DNA of 64,000 nucleotides from positions 2,818,601-2,882,600 of the forward strand of contig CM049319.1 of the NCBI GenBank assembly GCA_026874595.1. Reading direction: 5' to 3'. The notes under the pieces were generated by a model, which ran no database searches, had not been told where the DNA came from, and saw only the letters and a list, made by a program, of their open reading frames with translations. The position numbers and the translations under genes were made by a program. Each line of letters starts with the position of its first letter. Within the stretch, counting starts at the first letter, position 1. This document shows positions 29,601-41,600 of the stretch, one piece after another. Origin of the DNA: Sipunculus nudus (Eukaryota; Annelida; Sipuncula; Golfingiida; Sipunculidae).

Positions 29601-32600
29601 TAAATATGATTGGCTTATTGTACAAAGTTATGAACCAACAGATCTGGCTGCAGGCTGCAAACTGTTGCTTAAAATGAACACAGTTTTCGCCTGAATTTAG
29701 TTATCTTTCTCAGTATAAGTTTCTGGTTAAAGCATGTTCTTTAATGTTTATTGAACATGGCTTTTCAAGCTTGTTGCTTGAAAAAATGTTTGCTTATTTA
29801 AAGTGAGCAATATTTTGTTTGAATTATTTCTGAACAAGTATCGTTTTTCATTTGTTATTAGCCAGTAGTACTTGTACATCAGTCGTCTGTGACAGGCAAT
29901 TATATCTTGTCCATTAAATATACACTTATAAGTTTGAATCCTCTGATATTAAACCACTTTTTTACAGGTATATAACCACTCTGTTACAGGTACCTCTCTG
30001 AGACAGTCTAATTGCTCTCCTTAATGGTATACATGGATGTCTGTAACCTCACTGATAAAGGAACCATTCTGTTACAGATATGATCCAGAGCCTGCATCAT
30101 CTGTTTGTGTTTGTTATCATGACTTTCCGCTGTACAGTTATAAAATGGCAAATCTGTTACTCGCCTAGCCATAAACATACTTTTTGTCATATAAAGTGAT
30201 GAGTTCACCTTTACATCTGTCCTTTTCTGTTGAATCCTTGTATAACTATATACAGTGAAACCTCAATAGTGGGGACACCCTTGGGACTGGGAGAAGTTGC
30301 CCATTATATGGCATCATGACCGCAACATAAATAATGAGGAGAAAAAAGGGACTTTCAAATATGCCCACCATATACAGGTACCCATTTGAAGGAGGTGCCC
30401 ACAAGGAGAGGTTCCATTGTATATGCTCACGTTATAAAGATAAGCTTCTCTTTTGTACATACAGATCTCTTAATACAGATCTTTTGAATAACATGCTTTA
30501 TACAAACTGCAAAATCATTATGTAGTTAATTGTTCAAGTTGCTAGTGTTCACACAAAACAAAAATGCAGGAATTTTTTGTGTTAAATGAAGTAGTGTATT
30601 CATGCACATTGCTGCAAATTAAATCATATATTTTTTTTTCTGGCGTCTGTTTAAGATATTGGGCATTCTTGGTCTACTTTAATTGCTGGTCAGGATCTCC
30701 ACTCAACCTGATTCTTTAGGTTTCTTAACTAAGTCATTTAGCAGCAATAAATGCCTACCTTTTTATATTCTTGCTTCTAGAATCCTTTTCTTTCTCAGAT
30801 TGAAAAATTAAGTTTTTTTTTATTGTGCATATGCCTTGTAGATTCCATCCACCATTGAAGACCCATCTGTATACTTGGTTATCATACAGAATTTGAAGGA
30901 CGCAGGTTTTGATCCCAGCAGCCCATCAGAATAAGCATTTGTTTTTATGGTTAATATGACTTTTTATGTAGTTAATACAATGTCATCTGGAAGGTGGTGG
31001 CTACTAACCTGCACTTAACATTTACAATATTATGCTATATAATGTTGTAGTTACAGTAAACATCACTGCTGTTAGTGATCAGTGCCACCTAGTGTTAAGT
31101 CTTTAAATCAGAGTGTTTCCATTGCAGTACAGTTGTAACCTCTACACTTGTACATCATCTGTTCTAGGTAAGGATGATCATTTATTTTGTATTATGGAGT
31201 TTTCTCTCAGTGAAACGTCTGATTTATTAAATGGACACTAGATGGCATTGATCTTAATGTATTTAGGATGTGTTTACTCTAACATGAGCTTTTATTTATT
31301 AGCTCACCATTAGCTCATCATTAGTGTATTAATAAATGTGGCTTTAGTATGGTGATATTTATAAGAAAATACTACAAACATAACTATACTACTTATTAAA
31401 AATTTAAATATTTTAAACTCTGTTATACCAGAGTGTATAACATTCAATAATGCCTAAACATTTCAAAGTAAACAAAATAATGTTTATTGCCAATGTAGGT
31501 CATTTCGCAGGTCAAGAGATGGAAAATCTAGACCCAAAATGCACATTGATTTATGTAATAAAATTGCATAAAATATTTATGGAGCATCTCACATCAATTC
31601 TTCTTGTTGAGCACTTGATAAATTAGTAATTCCTATCGGGAGTTTTATGTTGGTCTCATATTCTGTTTTGCATATTTGATAACAATAATTACATTAATTA
31701 ATGAGAAGTTCCTGTTCATAGGTGTGGTGGTAGAATTCAAATTGCTGAAAACTGAGGAAAATTATATCACAAAATCCTAAAGTTTCTGTGTGATAACTCA
31801 TCAATTATAGATAAGAAATTTTTTATCGGTAAGAAATAATTGTGTCTGGGTGTAGATATGGCTGTGGTACAGCTAATTTTATGTCATCTGAACTGTACAC
31901 AGGACAAGGCCATGTTCCTCATTGTGTAGCTACCATCTCCCATATATGTCTGCCCTCCAATTTGGGAGACATATATAGTTTGTGCTGTCGCCACTGTCAT
32001 TATTTATGAATGCATTCACGTAGAACCAGTCATTTTTTTCATGAAATTCCAAATTTAAATTGTACCTAAAAATACCTCAGATAAGTTAGAAAACTGGTAA
32101 CCCAGACCTTCATCATCAAGCCGGAACAGAAATTATGTGAGAATGCTATAAATTTTGCGAGAATGCTATAACTTTAGAACCACTCAGTATACTTTTATGA
32201 ATCTTGACTCATAAAATGCTTCTATCAGAATCTTAGAAGTGAAAAAAACTGTGAAATTGACCTTCATCTGCAAGGTCAAATCAGTCAGAATAGAAGTTTT
32301 TTGTGAATGCTGTGACTTTAGAAGTAGTTCGTATTTCTTTCCTCAAATTTACGTATGGGGGGTCCATATGGAGGGGAGACGTATATCTGTTTTGCATTGC
32401 AAAAGCAACCTCATTCTAGTTCAACATGGTTATTGGTTGTGGCAAACCTGAAATTAGGTTTATGTGACCTATATTTATGTGCTTTTTAAAATTCTGTTGA
32501 GCTTCATGGCCCAAGGGTCACTAGTTTTAGTTCTCAGTCAGAAGTTTATGCTCAGTGTTTTATAACTAAGATGACCAGTTTTGATATTTTTTAATCTTGA

Positions 32601-35600
32601 ACCATTGTATATCTCAGACCCAGTGTTTAATGAGGTTTTCCTGCTCTGTATGTGCCTTGTAGATCCCGACCACCATTGAAGACCCAACTGTTTACTCACA
32701 TGTCATAAAGGATTTGAAGGATGCAGGTTTTGAAGCCAGCAGACCTTTAGACTAAGCATTTATTTTCTGATGGTTAATATGACTTTTTTTCTCATAGCAT
32801 ACCAAGATAACATAATGTCTGGGTGGTGGCTAACAACATGTCTCTAACTTTTCAAATGTGATACTGTAAAACCCAGTTTACAGTAACAATTACAAGCAGC
32901 AGTTGCCAGCACCACCTGGTGTTCAGTCTTGAAATTAAAAGTTCAATTTAACATTAACATTTATGTTAACATTAACATAAACATTAATCTATTAATCCTA
33001 TTTCAGTTGTTTCTTTATTATTCTGACAATCTGAATATTTAAAGTCCTGTAAAGATGTATTTTCAGGAATTCTCAGTGATAAAATTCTCTTCTGTAATTA
33101 AATTTGCCCTCAGTTTTTGTTTTAATGTATAACAAATACCCCAAGTGGCCTTGCTGAATAATTACTGTAAGTTTCTCTGTGTTTTACGGTACCACATGCT
33201 TCTTGCTGTAGATGCTGACTGCTGTTATGTTCTAACTGCTTGCTCTCTGCGGTGTTTTAATACATTGGAGTATAAGACTAGTAAATTGTAATTATGTAAA
33301 CATGCCGCCTTGTATTGCAATGATGATCAAGGAACTGCTGTGATCATAATTATGGTGCTTGTCCTATTAAAAGCTTATGCTTTGCAAGGGTGCATCGGGT
33401 ATGTAATGCCTGAACAATTAAATGATGTAAAACACTGTGCAAGTTAAAGAAAGACTCATTAAAGGTCAAGCGATAGAAAGATACAGATCCCCATTTTATT
33501 TGACAAAAATTAACATAAATCCATGTATTTAATACATAGACATTGAATGGGAAATTGCTACAGTTGGTGTAGCTACTGACATAGTAAATGATACGGTATG
33601 ACCACCAGTGATGGAGGCTTGGCCTTGGAAGGTAATGACTCAGACTCATAACTATTTTGTATACATGCATTTGAACTCAGTCCAGAATTCAGACATTGAT
33701 TCTTAGTTGTATGGACTTGGTTGGTGGTGATCCACCTGGGTCTCTGTGTTGGAGGGCCATTACACAGAATATGTCTTGACCTAGCCAAAGGGCCATGACT
33801 AAGCCACATCCTTGGAGGGCCATTACACAGAATATGTCTTGACCTAGCCAAAGGGCCATGACTAAGCCACATCCTTGGAGGTCCATTACACAGAATATGT
33901 CTTGACCTAGCCAAAGGGCCATGACTAAGCCACATCCTTGGAGGGCCATTACACAGAATATGTCTTTACCTAGCCAAAGGGCCATGACTAAGCCACATCC
34001 TTGGAGGGCCATTACACAGAATATGTCTTGACCTAGCCAAAGGGCCATGACTAAGCCACATCCTTGGAGGGCCATTACACAGAATATGTCTTGACCTAGC
34101 CAAAGGGCCATAACTAAGCCACATCCTTGGAGGGCCATTACACAGAATATGTCTTGACCTAGCCAAAGGGCCATGACTAAGCCACATCCTTGGAGGTCCA
34201 TTACACAGAATATGTCTTGACCTAGCCAAAGGGCCATGACTAAGCCACATCCTTGGAGGTCCATTACACAGAATATGTCTTGACCTAGCCAAAGGGCCAT
34301 GACTAAGCCACATCCTTGGAGGTCCATTACACAGAATATGTCTTGACCTAGCCAAAAGGCCATGACTAAGCCACATCCTTGGAGGTCAATTACACAGAAT
34401 ATGTCTTGACCTAGCCAAAGGGCCATGACTAAGCCACATCCTTGGAGGTCCATTACACAGAATATGTCTTGACCTAGCCAAAGGGCCATGACTAAGCCAC
34501 ATCCTTGGAGGTCCATTACACAGAATATGTCTTGACCTAGCCAAAGGGCCATGACTAAGCCACATCCTTGGAGGGCCATTACACAGAATATGTCTTGACC
34601 TAGCCAAAGGGCCATGACTAAGCCACATCCTTGGAGGTCCATTACACAGAATATGTCTTGACCTAGCCAAAGGGCCATGACTGAGCCACATCCTTGGAGG
34701 GCCATTACACAGAATATGTCTTGACCTAGCCAAAGGGCCATGACTAAGCCACATCCTTGGAGGTCTATTACACAGAATATGTCTTGACCTAGCCAAAGGG
34801 CCATGACTAAGCCACATCCTTGGAGGGCCATTACACAGAATATGCCTTGACCTAGCCAAAGGGCCATGACTAAGCCACATCCTTGGAGGGCCATTACACA
34901 GAATATGTCTTGACCTAGCCAAAGGGCCATGACTGAGCCACATCCTTGGAGGGCCATTACACAGAATATGTCTTGACCTAGCCAAAGGGCCATTACTAAG
35001 CCACATCCTTGGAGGTCCATTACAATGAATATGTCTTGACCTAGCCAAAGGGCCATGACTAAGCCACATCCTTGGAGGGCCATTACACAGAATATGTCTT
35101 GACCTAGCCAAAGGGCCATGACTAAGCCACATCCTTGGAGGGCCATTACACAGAATATGTCTTGACCTAGCCAAAGGGCCATGACTAAGCCACATCCTTG
35201 GAGGGCCATTACACAGAATATGTCTTGACCTAGCCAAAGGGCCATGACTAAGCCACATCCTTGGAGGTCCATTACACAGAATATGTCTTGACCTAGCCAA
35301 AGGGCCATGACTAAGCCACATCCTTGGAGGTCCATTACACAGAATATGTCTTGACCTAGCCAAAGGGCCATGACTAAGCCACATCCTTGGAGGTCCATTA
35401 CACAGAATATGTCTTGACCTAGCCAAAGGGCCATGACTAAGCCACATCCTTGGAGGGCCATTACACAGAATATGTCTTGACCTAGCCAAAGGGCCATGAC
35501 TAAGCCACATCCTTGGAGGTCCATTACACAGAATATGTCTTGACCTAGCCAAAGGGCCATGACTAAGCCACATCCTTGGAGGTCCATTACACAGAATATG

Positions 35601-38600
35601 TCTTGACCTAGCCAAAGGGCCATGACTAAGCCACATTCTTGGAGGGCCATTACACAGAATATGTCTTGACCTAGCCAAAGGGCCATGACTAAGCCACATC
35701 CTTGGAGGTCCATTACACAGAATATGTCTTGACCTAGCCAAAGGGCCATGACTAAGCCCCATCCTTGGAGGTCCATTACACAGAATATGTCTTGACCTAG
35801 CCAAAGGGCCATGACTAAGCCACATCCTTGGAGGTCCATTACAATGAATATGTCTTGACCTAGCCAAAGGGCCATGACTAAGCCACATCCTTGGAGGGCC
35901 ATTACACAGAATATGTCTTGACCTAGCCAAAGGGCCATGACTAAGCCACATCCTTGGAGGGCCATTACACAGAATATGTCTTGACCTACCCAAAGGGCCA
36001 TGACTAAGCCACATCCTTGGAGGGCCATTACACAGAATATGTCTTGATCTACCCAAAGGGCCATGACTAAGCCACATCCTTGGAGGGCCATTACACAGAA
36101 TATGTCTTGACCTAGCCAAAGGGCCATGACTAAGCCACATCCTTGGAGGGCCATTACACAGAATATGTCTTGACCTAGCCAAAGGGCCATGACTAAGCCA
36201 CATCCTTGGAGGGCCATTACACAGAATATGTCTTGACCTAGCCAAAGGGCCATGACTAAGCCACATCCTTGGAGGGCCATTACACAGAATATGTCTTGAC
36301 CTAGCCAAAGGGCCATGACTAAGCCACATCCTTGGAGCGCTATTACACAGAATATGTCTTGACCTAGCCAAAGGGCCATGACTAAGCCACATCCTTGGAG
36401 GGCCATTACACAGAATATGTCTTGTCCTAGCTAAAGGGCCATGACTAAGCCACATCCTTGGAGGGCCATTACACAGAATATGTCTTGACCTAGCCAAAGG
36501 GCCATGACTAAGCCACATCCTTGGAGGTCCATTACAATAATATGTCTTGACCTAGCCAAAGGGCCATGACTAAGCCACATCCTTGGAGGTCCATTACACA
36601 GAATATGTCTTGACCTAGCCAAAGGGCCATTACTAAGCCACATCCTTGGAGGGCCATTACACAGAATATGTCTTGACCTAGCCAAAGGGCCATAACTAAG
36701 CCACATCCTTGGAGGGCCATTACACAGAATATGTCTTGACCTAGCCAAAGGGCCATGACTAAGCCACATCCTTGGAGGTCCATTGCACAGAATATGTCTT
36801 GACCTAGCCAAAGGGCCATAACTAAGCCACATCCTTGGAGGGCCATTACACAGAATAAGTCTTGACCTAGTCAAAGGGCCATAACTCAGCCACATCCTTG
36901 GAGGGCCATTACACAGAATATGTCTTGACCTAGCCAAAGGGCCATAACTAAGCCACATCCTTGGAGGGCCATTACACAGAATATGTCTTGACCTAGCCAA
37001 AGGGCTGTGACTAAGCCACATCCTTGGAGGTCCATTACACAGAATATGTCTTGACCTAGCCAAAGGGCCGTGACTAAGCCACATCCTTGGAGGGCCATTA
37101 CTTGGCCTCTGAGGGTTGTAACTCGACTACAAAACTGAGGACCATGTTACATGGGCTGACAAAATTCTGTAACTGAGGAGTTCATTCCTGTGGCTCCTCT
37201 TCCTCCAAGATGATAGTTCTGGGCAAAAAAAAAAAATTATCTATGTTCAGCAGGTCAAACCCTGGTGTATTTTAATTTTTAGCTCAGCTGACTATAAGTC
37301 ATCTGAGCTATAGTCGTGGTCCATTGTCCGTCGTCCGTCCGTCTGTCTTGCTGTCCGTCCGTCCGTCCGTCTGTAGATGTGGCATGTTTTGAAACCGTAA
37401 GACCTAGGAATCCAAAATTTGGCATAATGTTAGATGTCCCCAAGATCTCCTACCAAGCTGAAAACTGGGTCTTTGCAGCTTCGTGCCTTTTAGAAATTAA
37501 GGAAAAACCTCAATTTTTTATTAAAAACCTATTTTTACACTTCAGGACTGCCTAATATCAAAACCACTCATCTGTTTTTCATCATATTTACCATAATTAT
37601 TCCTCTATATAGTTCCTATGTACATGCCAAAAATTATGTCTGTATTATGTAAATTTAAAAAGTTATGGGCCCAAACATAATGCATTGTGTAAAAAATCAG
37701 GAAAGATATTTGATCACTTAACACAAAATATGTTAAAGCTATAAACTTTTTTTCCAGTAATATAACTTTAATTAATCAAAATTAAATTGTATACCCAAAA
37801 TTAGATCAAAATCTTTTAAATTTTTTAAAATATTAACAAAAATAAAAAATTGGTACCTTAAATTTTGCCCAACTTTGACCATGGCACGTTTTTTTCCTGT
37901 AAGTACTGTGGATTTAATTTTCTAAGCATGTTTTTTTAGCATTTTGTCTGTAAACACCGAAAATTTGAAACCAGTTGATCAAAAACTGTAGATTTTATTC
38001 AAGTTTTCAAGCACCATGTAACATATTGTTTACATCAAGCTAGTGTCATGCAGTTTGCAAGTGCTCAGCTCCCCAGCTTCAGCTCTCAGTTCCTAAAATT
38101 TGGCATGCAATTAGATGTCTCAAAAATCCCCTACCATGCCAAGAATTTGGTCACTAGGACTTAATACCTTCGAGATATTAATGAAAAACGTAATTTTTCC
38201 ATTAAAAACCCATTGTTACACTTCAAGACTGCCTAATATCAAAACCACTGATCTGACTTTAATCATATATAATATACATATTTTTCTATACATTCTCTAT
38301 GAACATGCCAGAAATGATGTCAGTATTGCGTAATTGTTTTAAGTTATGGGCCCAAACATAATGCACTTTGTAAAAAATCAAGAAAAATATTTACTCCCTT
38401 AACAAGAGGATTGCTGAAGCTAGAGATTTTTTGTCAGAGATGTAACATTATTTAATCAAGATTCAATTGAATACCCAAAATTAGTTCTGAATTTTTCAAA
38501 TTTTATAAGTTATTAGTATAAATATAAAATTAGTACCTTAAATTTTGCCCAACTTTGACCATGGCATGTTTGTTTCATGTGAGCACTGTTGATATAATTT

Positions 38601-41600
38601 TCATATCATGCACACATAAAGATTTCAACTTTTTAGTTTAAAAAGCTGAAAGAAATTGGCCAAAAATTGTAGCTTTTATTAATGTTTTTATGAGACCATG
38701 TCAGACCTTGGCTCTCTGTAGCACCTCTTGAGTCACCTGTATGTTGACCTTGTTGAACTTTCAGCAAATTATGCATGCTTGAGGCGAGTCATAAACTGGG
38801 GCTCCAGGCAGCTTATTATATAATGGCCAGCCACAGTTGATCCAGGTGTCCAACCCAACTCATCTAGTAGTTTTAACCAACAACATAACAATAAACAATA
38901 AATTAATAAATTTTTATTGGTTTTTAATAACAAATTAAAGAAAAATAGAAAAGGAATTTGTTAGTTGATAATAACAGGAAATTAACTTGCAGTTACTGAT
39001 GATATAAGAATCTTGTATCGATGGATAGAATGTCACGTATTCCAAATAACACCATGCAGTCACCTATGGTATTTTTCAGTTCAATTTTAATGATAAAAAA
39101 GTAAATCATATTATTCATTACTAATCATTAGGGATCATATGAAGGAAATTAATGATAGACAATGATGCAGTTTATATTTAATATAAATAAAAGCCATAAA
39201 ACCAGGTACTTATGATCATTATTTAAATGTGTGAATTTTGTATATTCTGGATTCTCAACATCATTGTTTGGTGAAAACTGAATAAATACCAGACATGGTG
39301 TGAATACTTTGCAATTGTATTTAAACACTAATATGAATATGTACTCCATTATAAAATTTCTTTCATAAGAATGGGAATTCAGGTAAAAATGAAAGTATAT
39401 GAATACCAGTGCAAATACTTTCAAAATGTATTAATGAATGCATTCATGAATATATTCTTTAATATTATTTTAATAATCATTTCAGTCATATTTTATTTGA
39501 AAAAATCATAATATTCTCTTATATTTGGGACAATATTTGTAATTTTTTTAATAAATAGTTAAACTCTTATATTATATGTTCTGCTTAAATTTTATATGGC
39601 CAAGTCAAAATCTGTGTGACAATTGCACTCCATTTGTTTATAAAATAAATTAAATTAATCCTCTTTCCTGTCTCCAAAGTACTATCAAAATCATACATAA
39701 GCTAAACAACAACAAATCATAATACAGCTTATTTTTGTTACCACATAAAACCAGCATGTGCCTCATTTCTAAATCATACTTTTTTATCATATATAACAGC
39801 TGAGTGCCGTGACCCATAGGTCCCTTGTTTTAGTTTTAATATTGAAAAGTCTGAAGTCTTTACAATGTGATCAGGATGAGAAAGTCACTATATCAACAGC
39901 CGGGACATGGTTTTTATCTTGGTGCTGGTTCCAAGTAAACAGTTTGTTCCATATCTTGTCTGAGTTGACCCTAGGGAATGGTTTCAGTTCTTTTCACCAG
40001 GTGTCACTAGGTTCAACTTTAACTTTAAACTATTACCTCCATTGGAATTAACTGATATTCTGAATACCACAGTGTTTATACATTATCACTACATGTACTT
40101 GTGGTAATGCTTGAAATGTTTTGCAGTGAATGATGTATATAACACATTGTTTTCAGATCTATCTTACTGATATAACCTGCACAAAAATAGTTGATTCCAT
40201 AATATTCATCATTTTGTTGTATGGGCACACACATAGTAACACTTGCATTTACATATACCCTTTCTTACATATACATGTATGTTTATGGTTTGTGTATATT
40301 TGCAAGCGTGTGCTTTTTTTTTTATTTTAATTTGACACCTGATTGCCTATTTGTTGCATGTTGCAGTGAGATTTTGCTTCCAGAGCTTGTGCCATGCTTT
40401 GCAGTTTACCAGTCCTGCTTATTGTATAATGATCCATATCAAGATCACCATGCCACTGTAGTAAAAAGAATGCCCTTTATTAGGTGACTGTGTGTAAAAA
40501 TATTTTGTTTTATTAGTGATATCATATTTTATCAAAAATGTATTATACAGTGAAATTTTGTTTGCCAAGCAGTCAGAAAATAGTTAAACACATTCAAGGA
40601 TTAAAACATTGGGTTTCCTGGATAATAAGTTATCTAAACTTTGCAAGGATCTATAGATTATGCCTCTTTACACAGGATGTAAACTTTTAGTACCGAGTCT
40701 TCAGTTTTTTAGGACTGCCTTTATAACATGTATTTGGCTTTTTAGAAATAGGCTTTTTTAAAAAAAAAATCCCTGTCATATACAATTCTCCTGTGAACAC
40801 TAAAGCTGAAGGTTTTGAAAATCATCAAGGAAATAATATAGATAAGTTCTGATGTGTAAAATTGGACAAGTCCTGTGTTTACTAGTTGGTTAAATCTGTG
40901 GTTTAGGTTTATCTGACAGTGTGGACTTTCTAAAGGGTTGGAAATCAGTGGGAAACTATTAGATTATTGGAGATCCAAATATTGAAATGATGGATCTAGA
41001 CTAAATTACTTTCTGTTATTCAGGAAATGATAATTTAAATGTGCAACTAAATAAACCAGATTATATGCTTAATTTTTATCCTTCAGTTCAAAATATTCAA
41101 AAATATATTACTGTATTTTTCCCTGCTGCGTTTTTATTCTCAAATCAGGTTTTAAACATTTGACATAGGGGTTATTAAACATAATTGAGTTTGACTAAAT
41201 TGTTGTTCCCACACAAGCTACTGTGGTCTTGCAGAATAATGAAATTATGAATGTTAAAAATGGAATGTATTGTGCATGGGCTTCAGGTTCCAAGTGCTAT
41301 AGAAGACGCTTCAGTTTATGCTGCTATAACAATTGTTCTACGTGATGAAGGCTATGATCCAGTAGACCCGCCCGTATAGGTCATGTGACCTGTTGTGTCA
41401 CATGACCAATAGTAAATACTCATAGGTTTGTACCAAGTCCTCTCCTACACTCCCTCTCTTATACTGCACTTATGTAAAAAACGCTTATTTGCATGAGGCT
41501 CATTGATTGGCCAATGTACACTAATTAGAATTAGTCTTGTGTTGTCTTGTAGTCTAGTTGTTTGTTTATAAATGGTATATAATCTTTCATGCATGGTATA

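Noticed and set aside
33689-37098. Open frames of 905, 710 and 217 codons on the - strand
   Set aside because: They are products of a 63-bp repeat whose length is a multiple of three; two frames of the same DNA are open, the protein is a 21-residue repeat, and the true local gene is on the other strand.
18720-37105. Regular arrays that look like CRISPR at first sight
   Set aside because: The units are whole-length tandem repeats without unique spacers, within introns of an animal gene.
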